Of a stretch of 64,000 nucleotides of DNA, positions 23,434-31,680 are shown one piece after another. The translations under genes and the position numbers were made by a program. How positions within the stretch are numbered: position 1 is the first letter of the stretch; every line of letters starts with the position of its first letter. Below the pieces are notes generated by a model, which was given only the letters and a program-made list of their open reading frames with translations, ran no database searches and was not told where the DNA came from. Origin of the DNA: Pseudomonas multiresinivorans (GTDB lineage Bacteria; Pseudomonadota; Gammaproteobacteria; Pseudomonadales; Pseudomonadaceae); assembly GCF_012971725.1 (NCBI RefSeq), contig NZ_CP048833.1, forward strand, positions 5,146,001 to 5,210,000. Reading direction: 5' to 3'.

Positions 23434-23871
23434 ATGCCGTTTGCCCGTCTCGCCCTGCCCTTGCTGTTGCTCACCAGCCTTGCCGTCCACGCCGATGACT
23501 CTGCCGACGAGGCGAAATTCCTCAAGGAATCGGCGGACTATTTCGATCAGGTGACCAAGGCCAACCTGCCGCGCCAGGTGGACAAGGTGACTACCCTCAA
23601 CAGCGTGCAGCTCGACCCGGCGAAGAAGATGCTGTATTACCGCTACGCCATCTCCAACCTGCGCCTGGACGCCATGGACCTGGGCGCCCGCGCCAAGTTC
23701 GAGAACGGCCTGAAGAAGCAGCTCGAAGGCACTACCTGCGAACAGCCGGACCTGCTGCAGCGCTTCCGCGAACATCACCTGAGCGTCACCCACGAATACG
23801 CCGGCAGCGACGCCAAGCCGCTGGCCAGCATCACCATCGACCCGCAGACCCTGAGCTGCGCGAAGACCTGA
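23434..23871 (+). CDS. Small periplasmic protein, unknown function
   Basis: The 145-residue product has a signal peptide (FARLALPLLLLTSLAVHA, cleavage near residue 20). The mature domain is charged and contains two cysteines (GTTCEQPD and TLSCAKT), which could form a disulfide. The ATG at 23434 is chosen because it alone gives a signal peptide; the long frame upstream is non-coding. Two small genes follow on the same strand with short gaps. Confidence 0.8.
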   Translation: MPFARLALPLLLLTSLAVHADDSADEAKFLKESADYFDQVTKANLPRQVDKVTTLNSVQLDPAKKMLYYRYAISNLRLDAMDLGARAKFENGLKKQLEGTTCEQPDLLQRFREHHLSVTHEYAGSDAKPLASITIDPQTLSCAKT

Positions 23872-23892
23872 CGCTGCACCCAAGAGCCACCG

Positions 23893-24081
23893 ATGAGCCG
23901 TGCCGACTACCACCAGCAACACGCCCAGCGCGCCGAGGCCGAAGCCCGGCGCCTGCTGGCAGAGCGCGACAACCTCGGCGCCCGCTGGCTGCCCTGGGTG
24001 GCCGGCGAGCTGTACCGCCTGAGCCCGGCGCCTTACGCCAACATGGTACGCCGCGAACTGGAACGCCTGACCGCCGGCTGA
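23893..24081 (+). CDS. Small helical protein, unknown function (62 aa)
   Basis: It starts 22 bases after the preceding stop and encodes a charged, mostly helical 62-residue protein (MSRADYHQQHAQRAEAEARR at the N-terminus, ELERLTAG at the C-terminus). The ribosome site (AAGAGCC) is weak. Codon bias matches its neighbours, and the short spacing suggests co-transcription. No family recognised. Confidence 0.6.
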   Translation: MSRADYHQQHAQRAEAEARRLLAERDNLGARWLPWVAGELYRLSPAPYANMVRRELERLTAG

Positions 24082-24154
24082 GCGACCGCCTGCCACGGGA
24101 CTATGCTGAAGCTGTCAGCTCTCGGCCCGAGGGCGTCCCCTGGAGGACAGGCTC

Positions 24155-24283
24155 GTGAAAGGTCTCGACGCGAAGAAACAAGCGAAGAAGAAGCCGCTGA
24201 AAACCGCGCATGAAAAGCGCATGGCCAAGCGGCAGAAGAAAACCGGCAAGTCGCTGCTGGGTACTCCGCAACAACCGTCCTGA
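24155..24283 (+). CDS. Very small Lys-rich basic protein (42 aa)
   Basis: A GTG at 24155 follows TGGAGGA with ideal spacing. The 42-codon frame reads MKGLDAKKQAKKKPLKTAHE, continues EKRMAKRQKKTGKS and ends TPQQPS. Lysine and arginine make up over a third of it. I recall similar short 'MKGLDxKKQxKKKPLKT' proteins in other Pseudomonas, which suggests conservation, but I cannot verify it here. A nucleic-acid-binding or ribosome-associated role would fit the composition; this is speculation. Confidence 0.65.
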   Translation: MKGLDAKKQAKKKPLKTAHEKRMAKRQKKTGKSLLGTPQQPS

Positions 24284-24393
24284 GGGTAATCCCCTCGTCT
24301 TGCGGATGGCCTCGGTGAGGGGCCGTCCGCTCACCTCGCCTGACCGTTGCTTTTCGTAGGAGCGAGGCTTGGCCAACCGTTGAAATCAGTCGG

Positions 24394-25230
24394 TCAGACC
24401 AGCCCGGCGCGCAGGTTCAGCAGCATGCGCTCGCCCTGGGCGAGGATCAGCCCGCCCGCGCGATAACCGGCAGCGCCAATGCACAGGAAGCGCTCCGCTT
24501 CGCCCGGTTCCACCTGCTCCACCGCGCGGCTTCCCGGATGCCAGATGACACTGCCGGCGCTGGTGTTCTTGTCGATGCGCAGGCGACGCTGCCAGCCGGC
24601 ATCTTCCAGCACCAGGGAACCGGTGTTGTAGAGGACCTGCTTGACCGCGCCACGGGGTGCCCAGGTGTTGGGCAGGCCGCTGGCCTTGCCGTCCAGCTCC
24701 ATGCCGTGGACCACCGAGCGACGCAGCGAACCCACGCGCCAGTAAGGCTGCAGGGCGAAGCTGAAGAGGCAGTCGCTGTCATCCTCGTGGTAGCTGGAAA
24801 GTTCGATGTCCAGGTCCTGGCCCAGGCGGGCTTCCAGGCGCACGTGCCAGTCCTCGATATCCAGCTGCCAGCTGACGACCGCCTTCTGGTCATCGGCCCA
24901 GGCATCGAGCATGCGCCACTCGCGCTGGCGCGCCCAGCCATGCTGGGGCCAGTCGGCCTCGGTGGGATGGCTGCCGAACCACGGCCAGCAGACCGGGATA
25001 CCGCCACGGATCGGTGCCGTGCTCAGGCTCGGCCACTGGCTGGAGCACCACAGCAGCGGGCGTGCGCCGCGCGGTTGGAAGTGCAGCAGTTGCGCGCCCT
25101 GGCGGCTGAATACCGCCTGGCACTGCGGGTGATCGATGAGCAGCAGGTCGCGACGCTGGAAGCGCACCCAGTCGAAGGGCCGCTTGGCCCGCATGGAATG
25201 AAAAAAGCGCTGCAGCGGATGCTCGAGCAT
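24394..25230 (-). CDS. D-hexose-6-phosphate mutarotase (YeaD-like)
   Basis: This aldose-1-epimerase-fold enzyme interconverts alpha and beta anomers of hexose 6-phosphates. The 278-residue protein shows LLLIDHPQCQAVFSRQGAQL with LLHFQPRG, the conserved IRGGIPVCWPWFGSH with PQHGWARQREW (catalytic His), and the C-terminal IGAAGYRAGGLILAQGE. It sits downstream of oprB on the same strand, as in the P. putida glucose cluster. The start is uncertain: ATG at 25230 is used; ATG 25266 and GTG 25296 are alternatives. The gene that follows in P. putida (hexR) is absent here. Confidence 0.88.
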   Translation of the reverse strand: MLEHPLQRFFHSMRAKRPFDWVRFQRRDLLLIDHPQCQAVFSRQGAQLLHFQPRGARPLLWCSSQWPSLSTAPIRGGIPVCWPWFGSHPTEADWPQHGWARQREWRMLDAWADDQKAVVSWQLDIEDWHVRLEARLGQDLDIELSSYHEDDSDCLFSFALQPYWRVGSLRRSVVHGMELDGKASGLPNTWAPRGAVKQVLYNTGSLVLEDAGWQRRLRIDKNTSAGSVIWHPGSRAVEQVEPGEAERFLCIGAAGYRAGGLILAQGERMLLNLRAGLV

Positions 25231-25409
25231 TGTCCGGATGTCCTGATCCAATCCCTGCCCGGACATTCCGGGGCGTGAAATTCTCTGTAGTTTCACTACA
25301 TCTTACAGAAAAGGCCGCGATTCTAACCGCAAAGCCTAGTCACGCGCAGCGCTTGCGCCAATGAAAAACGGTTGCTCAGCCGCTCCGGGTCCGCCCGCTT
25401 CTGGCCCCT

Positions 25410-25481
25410 GTAGGAGCGAGCTTGCTCGCGAATTGCCTGGCGCCGGTGTTCCGGGCGGTTCGCGAGCAAGCTCGCTCCTAC
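25410..25481. repeat. REP doublet between oprB and the mutarotase gene
   Basis: A forward REP (GTAGGAGCGAGCTTGCTCGC at 25410) and a reverse REP (ending 25481) are separated by ~24 bases. Being between same-strand genes, it could act as a processing or stability barrier. Confidence 0.88.
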
Positions 25482-25525
25482 AAAAAGCGGTTGGCTCATG
25501 CACCCCATTCACCCTGAGAGCAGAC

Positions 25526-25552
25526 AAAAAAGGCCCGTCACAAGGACGGGCC
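25526..25552 (-). terminator. Rho-independent terminator after oprB
   Basis: TGGCCCGTCC and GGACGGGCC pair around TTGTGAC-like loop bases on the minus strand and run into TTTTTT. It lies 21 bases after the oprB stop, separating oprB from the mutarotase gene. Confidence 0.9.
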
Positions 25553-25572
25553 AGGTTCGCACCAGGGAGCAA

Positions 25573-26931
25573 TCAGAAGCTGGACTGGATCTTCAGGCCG
25601 GCCACCACGGCGTTGTTGACCTCGTCCACACCGCCCGGATGGCGGATGTACTGCAGGTTCGGGCGCACGGTGAGCCAATTGGTCACATGCACGCCGTAGT
25701 ACAGCTCGGCGTTGTACTCGGTGTCCTGGATGGGCTGGTACAGCGGGTTGTCGTAGTCGTCGATGCCGTTGACCTGGTTCACCAGGCGCTGGCGATCCTG
25801 CACGTCGTCGTTGACGTGGATGCGCGCCACGCCGAAGCCGATGTCGTCCTTGGGCCGCGCGTCGAACGGGCCTTTGTAGACGACACCGAGCTGCTGGTAG
25901 TTGTCGACGGTGTTGGTGGCCTTGTCGTGCACGGTGAAGTTGGCGAACAGGCTCAGGCCGCGGGAAGCGTCGCCGTTGTGCGCGGTGACCTGCTGCTGCG
26001 CCACCACCCACCAGCCGTGCTTGCCGCTGTGGGTCTTGGCCGGCTCGCCGGTGAGCGCCTGCGGGTTGCCGTTGACGTCGTCGTACACGTCGTCGGCTTC
26101 GGCGGTGCTGTAGTAGTAGCCCAGGCGGTACTCACCCGGCAGTTGCGCGGCGCCGACTTTCGGCATCCACACCAGCTCCACCGGCAGGATGGTGCCCTGG
26201 GTGCCGCTGCCGTTGAGCTTGAAGCCGTTGCCAGTTTCCAGGTTCGACGGGTTCTGGTTGTAGGCGCCGACCTGCGCGTACCACTCATCGTTGAAGTTCC
26301 ACTTCACGCGGGCGGCCCACTGGCTGACCGGCCAGTTGTACCAGATGCCGCCCACCCAGTTGCCCACCTGCGAGCCGCAGAAGGCCAGGTTCTGGAAGTC
26401 GCAGGGGAAGCTGTTGAAGTCCTCGCCCTCGCCGAAGCGGCCGACCTTCACGTCCAGCGCGCCGTCGAAGTACTGCTGCTTGATCCACATCTGCGTCAGG
26501 CGCCAGGTCTGGCCCCGGCCCCAGACTTCCTGCACGGAGCTGAACTGCCCGGCGCGCGGGTCGCTGATGCGGTCGTTGGAGAGGTTGCGGCCGCTACGCT
26601 CGGTGACGGTCAGCTGGAACTCGGTGGCGTCCCAGCCGAGGATCTTCTGCAGGTCCAGATGGGTGCCGAGGGCGAACTGGTCGGAGTAGCGTGCGGTGGT
26701 GTGCTGGTCGTAGCCCCCGCCAAGGTTGCTGGCAACCTCGCCGACGTAGTCGAGCTTGAAGTCGTAGCCTTTCTCCAGCAGTTCGGTGCGCTTGCCGCCC
26801 CAGTCACCCAGGCCCCACTTGGACTCCGATGAGAAGGCGTCGGCGGCATGGGCGACGTTGCCCACACAGCCCAGTGCGAGCAGGCAGCCCAGGGTCCTTG
26901 CTGCCGGCAGGTTCTTGTTGTTCTTGTGCAT
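25573..26931 (-). CDS. oprB: Carbohydrate-selective porin OprB
   Basis: This outer-membrane beta-barrel admits glucose and related sugars. The 452-residue precursor has a signal peptide ending VGNVAHA (about residue 29). OprB-family features include KWGLGDWGGKRTELLEKGYD at the mature start, QMWIKQQYFDGALDVKVGRF, NWVGGIWYNWPVSQWAARVK, and a C-terminal aromatic residue in KIQSSF, needed for barrel assembly. It lies downstream of gtsD and ends at a terminator. GAGGA precedes the ATG, and codons 2-7 form an AANAANAA-type stretch (AAGAACAACAAGAA), a probable Hfq/Crc target. Confidence 0.96.
   Translation of the reverse strand: MHKNNKNLPAARTLGCLLALGCVGNVAHAADAFSSESKWGLGDWGGKRTELLEKGYDFKLDYVGEVASNLGGGYDQHTTARYSDQFALGTHLDLQKILGWDATEFQLTVTERSGRNLSNDRISDPRAGQFSSVQEVWGRGQTWRLTQMWIKQQYFDGALDVKVGRFGEGEDFNSFPCDFQNLAFCGSQVGNWVGGIWYNWPVSQWAARVKWNFNDEWYAQVGAYNQNPSNLETGNGFKLNGSGTQGTILPVELVWMPKVGAAQLPGEYRLGYYYSTAEADDVYDDVNGNPQALTGEPAKTHSGKHGWWVVAQQQVTAHNGDASRGLSLFANFTVHDKATNTVDNYQQLGVVYKGPFDARPKDDIGFGVARIHVNDDVQDRQRLVNQVNGIDDYDNPLYQPIQDTEYNAELYYGVHVTNWLTVRPNLQYIRHPGGVDEVNNAVVAGLKIQSSF
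26912..26925 (-). promoter_or_regulatory. Hfq/Crc-type A-rich motif at the oprB start
   Basis: On the oprB message the bases AAGAACAACAAGAA occur in codons 3-7. The AANAANAA pattern is the established Hfq/Crc binding site that mediates carbon catabolite repression in Pseudomonas. The Asn/Lys codons needed for the protein could produce it by chance. Confidence 0.55.
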
Positions 26932-27003
26932 CTCCAGCGTCCTCGTTGTCTTGGTTTGAAGCGTAGTTTCAGGCAGTAAATTTCAGGGCAGTGGTCGTAT
27001 TAA

Positions 27004-28164
27004 TCAGGAATGTTTCTGGCGTGCCAGCGGTGTGACCTTGTTGGCGCCGTCGCCGCGCGGCTCTGCGCGCAGGCGCTCGCCGCTCTGCGCGTCGAACAGC
27101 AGCGCACGGGAAGGATCGAAGCGCAGCTGCAGGGACGAGCCCGCTTGCGGCGACTGGTCCGGCGCGAGGCGGCAGCAGACCTTGGCACCGTTGAGCGTGA
27201 CGAAGACCAGGGTGTCCGGCCCGGTGGGCTCGACCACTTCGACCTCGGCACGCAGGTCGCTCGGCCCGTTGGCGCCATCGGTGGCCAACTGCACCTGTTC
27301 CGGGCGCACGCCGAGGATCAGCTCGCGCCCCTCGGCCAGCCCGGCGTCCAGTTGCAGCGGCAGCTCGCAGCGGTCCTGGCCGCTGTCCAGCAGGCCGACC
27401 AGGCGGCCGCCCTGCTGCTGCACCTTGAGCGGAATGAAATTCATCGGCGGCGAGCCGATGAAGCTGGCGACGAACAGGTTCGCCGGATCGTTGTAGATCT
27501 GCTGCGGCGTGCCGAACTGCTGGACGATGCCGTCCTTCATCACCGCCACCTTGTCGCCCAGGGTCATGGCCTCGATCTGGTCGTGGGTCACGTAGACCGT
27601 GGTGGTCTTCAGGCGCTGGTGCATCAGCTTGATCTCGGTACGCATCTCCACGCGCAGCTTGGCGTCGAGGTTCGACAGCGGTTCGTCGAACAGATATATC
27701 TTCGGCCGCCGCGCCAGCGCCCGGCCCATGGCCACGCGCTGCTGCTGGCCGCCGGAGAGCTGCGAGGGCTTGCGTTCGAGCAGGTGTTCGATCTGCAGCA
27801 GCTTGGCCACGCGCGCTACTTCGGCGTCGATCTCGGCCCTGGGCAGCTTGCGGATCTTCAGGCCGAAGGCGATGTTCTCGCGCACGCTCATGGTCGGGTA
27901 CAGCGCATAGGACTGGAACACCATGGCGATGTCGCGATCCTTCGGGCTCATCCCGCTGATGTCCTGGCCATCGACCAGGATGGCGCCGCCGGTGAGGTTT
28001 TCCAGGCCGGCGATGCAGTTCATCAGGGTGGATTTGCCGCAGCCGGAGGGGCCGACCAGGATCAGGAATTCGCCCGAGTCGATCGACAGGTTGATCGATT
28101 TCAGCGTGTCGGCCAGGCCGCTGCCGTAGGACTTGTGCAGGTTGCGCAGTTCGAGTGTGGACAT
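27004..28164 (-). CDS. gtsD: Glucose ABC transporter ATP-binding subunit
   Basis: The 386-residue protein powers sugar import. It has Walker A GPSGCGKST (residues 38-46), the signature LSGGQQQRVAMGRALARRP, Walker B IYLFDEPLSNLDAKLR and the switch His in VYVTHDQIEAM. The C-terminal ~130 residues form the MalK-type regulatory OB-fold domain (LILGVRPEQVQLA). It starts 12 bases after the gtsC stop and precedes oprB. It is part of gtsABCD and should form a homodimer under GtsB/GtsC. Confidence 0.96.
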   Translation of the reverse strand: MSTLELRNLHKSYGSGLADTLKSINLSIDSGEFLILVGPSGCGKSTLMNCIAGLENLTGGAILVDGQDISGMSPKDRDIAMVFQSYALYPTMSVRENIAFGLKIRKLPRAEIDAEVARVAKLLQIEHLLERKPSQLSGGQQQRVAMGRALARRPKIYLFDEPLSNLDAKLRVEMRTEIKLMHQRLKTTTVYVTHDQIEAMTLGDKVAVMKDGIVQQFGTPQQIYNDPANLFVASFIGSPPMNFIPLKVQQQGGRLVGLLDSGQDRCELPLQLDAGLAEGRELILGVRPEQVQLATDGANGPSDLRAEVEVVEPTGPDTLVFVTLNGAKVCCRLAPDQSPQAGSSLQLRFDPSRALLFDAQSGERLRAEPRGDGANKVTPLARQKHS

Positions 28165-28176
28165 CTTGGGCTTACC

Positions 28177-29022
28177 TCAACCTTTGACCGCGCCGGCAGT
28201 CAGCCCGCGCACGAAGTACTTGCCGGCCAGTACGTAGACCACCAGCGTGGGCAGCGCCGCGATCATCGCGGCGGCCATGTCGACGTTGTATTCCTTGACC
28301 CCGGTGCTGATGTTCACCAGGTTGTTCAGCGCCACGGTGATGGGCTGCGCGTCGCCGCTGGCGAACACCACGCCGAACAGGAAGTCGTTCCAGATCTGGG
28401 TGAACTGCCAGATCAGGCAGACCATCACGATGGGCGTGGACATGGGCATCAGAATGCGCAGGAAGATGGTGAAGAACCCCGCGCCGTCCAGGCGTGCGGC
28501 CTTCACCAGGGCATCGGGAATCGCCACGAAGTAATTGCGGAAGAACAGCGTGGTGAAGGCCAGCCCGTAGATGCAGTGGACCATCACCAGCCCGGTGGTG
28601 GTGTTGGCCAGGCCGAGCTTGCCGAGGGTGAAGGACATCGGCAGGAGGATCACCTGGAACGGCAGGAAGCAGCCGAACAGCAGCGCGCCGAAGAACAGCT
28701 GCGAGCCGCGGAAGCGCCACATCGACAGCACGTAGCCGTTCATGGCGCCGATGAAGGTGGAGATCAGCACGCCCGGCACGGTGATCTTCACCGAGTTCCA
28801 GAAGTAATCGCCCACCGCGCCCCAGGCTTTTACCCAACCGATTGCGGTGAATACGTCCGGCAGCGCCAGCAGGTTGCTGTTACGGATATCTTCAGGCGAT
28901 TTGAAGCTGGTCAGCAGCATCACCAGCAGCGGGATCACGTACAGCGCCACAGCGCCCCAGAGGGTCGCATGCACCGCCAGGCGGCTCAGGCTGAACGACG
29001 GTTTCAGGGTCGAGTCATGCAT
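28177..29022 (-). CDS. gtsC: Glucose ABC transporter permease
   Basis: The 281-residue inner-membrane permease has about six helices and the EAA-type loop AIPDALVKAARLDGAGFFTI that docks the ATPase. FKSPEDIRNSNLL near residue 40 is typical of MalG-like permeases. The ATG at 29022 overlaps the 3' end of gtsB by 8 bases, showing translational coupling; the longer frame to 29064 lies wholly within gtsB and is rejected. Confidence 0.95.
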   Translation of the reverse strand: MHDSTLKPSFSLSRLAVHATLWGAVALYVIPLLVMLLTSFKSPEDIRNSNLLALPDVFTAIGWVKAWGAVGDYFWNSVKITVPGVLISTFIGAMNGYVLSMWRFRGSQLFFGALLFGCFLPFQVILLPMSFTLGKLGLANTTTGLVMVHCIYGLAFTTLFFRNYFVAIPDALVKAARLDGAGFFTIFLRILMPMSTPIVMVCLIWQFTQIWNDFLFGVVFASGDAQPITVALNNLVNISTGVKEYNVDMAAAMIAALPTLVVYVLAGKYFVRGLTAGAVKG

Positions 29023-29941
29023 GGCGCTTGCCCCGCAGTTCGGAATACAAGTACGGCACGACAATGGCCAGCACGGCGCCCAGCATCAGCATCGCGCTGG
29101 CCGCGCCCAGGCCCATCTGGCCGCGGGTGAAGGTGTGGGCATACATGAACATCGCCGGCAGGTCGGAGGAGTAGCCGGGGCCGCCGGCGGTCATCGCGGC
29201 GACCAGGTCGAAGCTCTTGATGGCGATGTGCGCGAGGATCATCAGCGCGCTGAAGAACACTGGCCGCAGGCTCGGCAGGACGATGCGCAGGTAGATGGTC
29301 GGAAGGCTCGCGCCGTCCACCTGGGCCGCGCGCACAATGGCCGGGTCGACCCCGCGCAGGCCGGCGAGGAACAGCGCCATGACGAAGCCCGAGGCCTGCC
29401 ACACGGCGGCGATCACCAGGCAGTAGACGACCCGCTCCGGGTCCACCAGCCAGTCGAAGCGAAAGCCGGTCCAGCCCCAGTCGCGCAGCAGCTTGTCCAG
29501 GCCCAGGCCGGGGTTGAGCAGCCACTTCCAGGCGGTGCCGGTGACGATCATCGACAGCGCCATGGGGTACAGGTACACGGTGCGGATGAAGCCTTCGCGG
29601 CGGATACGCTGGTCCAGCAGCACGGCGAGGAAGACGCCAAGTACCAGGCAGATACCGATGAACAGGCCACCGAACAGCAGCAGGTTCTTGCTCGCCACCC
29701 ACCAGCGGTCGTTGTCCCACAGGCGCAGGTACTGGCTCAGGCCCGCCCAGCTGTACGCCGGCATGAAGCGCGAATTGGTGAAGGACAGCAGCAGCGTCCA
29801 GCCGATGTAGCCGTACACGCAGACCAGCACCACGAGCATGCTCGGGGCCAGCACCAGCTTCGGCAGCCAGGCCTGCAGGCCGTCGAGCAGCGAAGCCCGA
29901 GGCGCGGCGGCGGGAGTGAAAGTCGGGGATCGGGTCGCCAT
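29015..29941 (-). CDS. gtsB: Glucose ABC transporter permease
   Basis: The 308-residue MalF-type permease has six predicted helices and the cytoplasmic EAA loop LRGVDPAIVRAAQVDGASLP. The N-terminus is soluble (MATRSPTFTPAAAPRASLLD). It begins 102 bases downstream of gtsA, after an attenuator-like hairpin, and overlaps gtsC by 8 bases. Confidence 0.95.
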   Translation of the reverse strand: MATRSPTFTPAAAPRASLLDGLQAWLPKLVLAPSMLVVLVCVYGYIGWTLLLSFTNSRFMPAYSWAGLSQYLRLWDNDRWWVASKNLLLFGGLFIGICLVLGVFLAVLLDQRIRREGFIRTVYLYPMALSMIVTGTAWKWLLNPGLGLDKLLRDWGWTGFRFDWLVDPERVVYCLVIAAVWQASGFVMALFLAGLRGVDPAIVRAAQVDGASLPTIYLRIVLPSLRPVFFSALMILAHIAIKSFDLVAAMTAGGPGYSSDLPAMFMYAHTFTRGQMGLGAASAMLMLGAVLAIVVPYLYSELRGKRHA

Positions 29942-30010
29942 CTGCTTTCTCGAGGATGAGTGAGCCCACCCAGGCTGCCGTGGCGGCCCGGAGTCGTTCT
30001 GGGGAATCAG

Positions 30011-30035
30011 AAAACCGGCTCCGTCACGGAGCCGG
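30011..30035 (-). terminator. Attenuator-like hairpin between gtsA and gtsB
   Basis: CCGGCTCCGTCACGGAGCCGG forms a 9-bp stem with a tiny loop, followed on the minus strand by TTTT. It is 9 bases after the gtsA stop and before gtsB. Such hairpins commonly keep the binding-protein message more abundant than the permease message. Confidence 0.8.
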
Positions 30036-30043
30036 CGAGCGCG

Positions 30044-31306
30044 TTACTGCGCGGCAGCCTGGATGGCGGCACCCAGTTGTTGCGCGGCCTTCTGCGGATC
30101 GGCGGCGGGGTCGTTGAAGAAGTTGGTGACCACGTCGAAGATCGCGCCCTGCACGTAGCTGGAGGCGGCCATGCTGTGAGCCATGCTCGGCACCAGGTTG
30201 CCGTCGGCGGAGGCGGCCTTGAAGTCCTTCATGGACTGCTGGGCGCAGGCGTCGAAGGGCGTCATGTCGACGTCCAGGCGCACCGGGATCGAGCCCTTGT
30301 TCAGGCTGAAGTCCTTCTGGAACGCCGGGTCGAGCACCGCGCGGGCCAGGTCTTCCTGGGCCTTGCGGTTCTCGGCGTTGCTCAGCTTGAACATCACCAG
30401 GGAGTCGATGTTGTAGTCGAACGCCTTCTGCGTGCCGGGGAACGGCAGGCACTGGTAGTCCTTGCCCGCCACCTTGCCGGCGGCGGTGAACTCGCTCTTG
30501 GCCCAGTCGCCCATGATCTGCATGCCGGCCTTGCCGTTGATCACCATGCCGGTGGCGACGTTCCACTCGCGGCCGGCGGCGTCGGCATCGACGTAGCTGT
30601 GCAGCTTCTTCAGCGCGGCGAAGACGTCGGCCATCTGCGCGCCGGTCAGCGTCGCCTTGTCCTGCTCGACGAAGGCCTTGCGGTAACCTTCGGGGCCCAT
30701 CTTGCTCAGGACCAGGTTCTCGAACAGCGTGCCGTCCTGCCAGGGCTGGCTACCATGGGCGAGCGGCGTGAAGCCGGCGGCCTTGAGCTTGTCAGCGGCG
30801 GCGAAGAGCTCGTCCAGGGTGGTCGGCGGCGTGGCGCCGGCCTTCTTGAAGACTTCCGGGTTGATGTACAGCCAGTTGACCCGGTGCACGTTGACCGGCA
30901 CGGCCACGTAGTCGCCCTTGTACTTCATGATCTGCGCCACCTGCGGCGGCAGCAGCTGGTCCCACTTGCCTTCGGCAGCGACATCGTTGAGGTCGGCGAG
31001 CAGGCCGAGTTCGCCCCATTCCTGGATGTCCGGCCCCTTGATCTGCGCGGCAGCCGGCGGGTTGCCGGAGACGGCGCGGGTCTTCAGCACGGTCATGGCG
31101 GCTTCACCACCACCACCGGCGACGGCGAAGTCCTTCCAGGTGTGGCCCTTGGCCTCGACAAGCTTCTTCAGGGTTTCGGCGGCGCGCTTCTCGCCAGGGG
31201 AAGTCCACCAGTGCAGCACTTCGACTTCACCGGCGTGGGCCAGCATCGGGGAGAGACAGAAAGAGGAAAGACAGATGGCGGCCGACAGGCGACGGATCGC
31301 ATTCAT
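30044..31306 (-). CDS. gtsA: Periplasmic glucose-binding protein
   Basis: The 420-residue type-1 sugar solute-binding protein delivers glucose to GtsBC. The signal peptide runs RRLSAAICLSSFCLSPMLAH with cleavage before GEVEVLHWW. Family stretches include WWTSPGEKRAAETLKKLVEA, DFAVAGGGGEAAMTVLKTRA and KAGMQIMGDWAKSEF. The ATG at 31306 is the only start giving a signal peptide. Its leader carries an A-rich Hfq/Crc-type motif next to the ribosome site, and an 18-bp dyad lies about 100 bases upstream. It is first in the gtsABCD-oprB run. Confidence 0.96.
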   Translation of the reverse strand: MNAIRRLSAAICLSSFCLSPMLAHAGEVEVLHWWTSPGEKRAAETLKKLVEAKGHTWKDFAVAGGGGEAAMTVLKTRAVSGNPPAAAQIKGPDIQEWGELGLLADLNDVAAEGKWDQLLPPQVAQIMKYKGDYVAVPVNVHRVNWLYINPEVFKKAGATPPTTLDELFAAADKLKAAGFTPLAHGSQPWQDGTLFENLVLSKMGPEGYRKAFVEQDKATLTGAQMADVFAALKKLHSYVDADAAGREWNVATGMVINGKAGMQIMGDWAKSEFTAAGKVAGKDYQCLPFPGTQKAFDYNIDSLVMFKLSNAENRKAQEDLARAVLDPAFQKDFSLNKGSIPVRLDVDMTPFDACAQQSMKDFKAASADGNLVPSMAHSMAASSYVQGAIFDVVTNFFNDPAADPQKAAQQLGAAIQAAAQ

Positions 31307-31316
31307 GGAGAGCACC

Positions 31317-31330
31317 TTGTTCTTGTTATT
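31317..31330 (-). promoter_or_regulatory. Hfq/Crc-type A-rich motif in the gtsA leader
   Basis: The gtsA message reads AATAACAAGAACAAGG immediately before the start region, containing AACAAGAA (AANAANAA). It abuts the ribosome site AAGGTG, where Hfq/Crc binding would block initiation. Confidence 0.7.
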
Positions 31331-31407
31331 GGAGGCAAGTCTGCGCTTGCGATGGTCCGAGTCTATCCAAGGCATTCCGCTCTCCGGGTAACGAAGCGAT
31401 CTTTGAT

Positions 31408-31425
31408 TGTCACCGCTCGGTGACA
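31408..31425. promoter_or_regulatory. Perfect 18-bp dyad upstream of gtsA (candidate operator)
   Basis: TGTCACCGCTCGGTGACA has 8-bp arms around CT and lies about 100 bases upstream of the gtsA ATG. GltR is the expected regulator of this promoter, but the GltR site is not one I can recognise with certainty, so the binding protein is open. Confidence 0.55.
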
Positions 31426-31497
31426 TTTGGGCTTGCTGTGAAGCGCTGTACTGGGTGAGCGTTTTCGAATGTGTCCTGGAGCACTGAATTCCGGCCC

Positions 31498-31680
31498 ACT
31501 ACCCTCTCCCCCGCCCTCTCCCTGAAGGGAGAGGGAGCTGTCCTCTGCCGTGCCAGGTATGCAGTTCGCCTGATGCCGTCGCAGCTTTCAACTATCAATG
31601 GGGAGCCGGCTGACGCCGAGGCCTCGCCTCGCTCCGAGCGGCCCCCTCTCCCTTCAGGGAGAGGGTTGGGGAGAGGGCAA
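31498..31680. repeat. Palindromic CCCTCTCCC/GGGAGAGGG repeat pair, left of the DUF559 gene
   Basis: A forward unit (CCCTCTCCCTGAAGGGAGAGGG core, 31514-31535) and an inverted unit (31644-31665, flanked by TTGGGGAGAGGGC) enclose ~110 bases of unique sequence. The inverted unit overlaps the last codons of the DUF559 gene and supplies its stop codon. With 32068-32241 it brackets that gene. I see no gene in 31427-31653. Confidence 0.8.

Noticed and set aside
27010..29130. 706-codon plus-strand frame antisense to gtsD and gtsC
   Set aside because: Gln/Val/Ala-rich shadow; the ABC transporter genes on the other strand are unequivocal.
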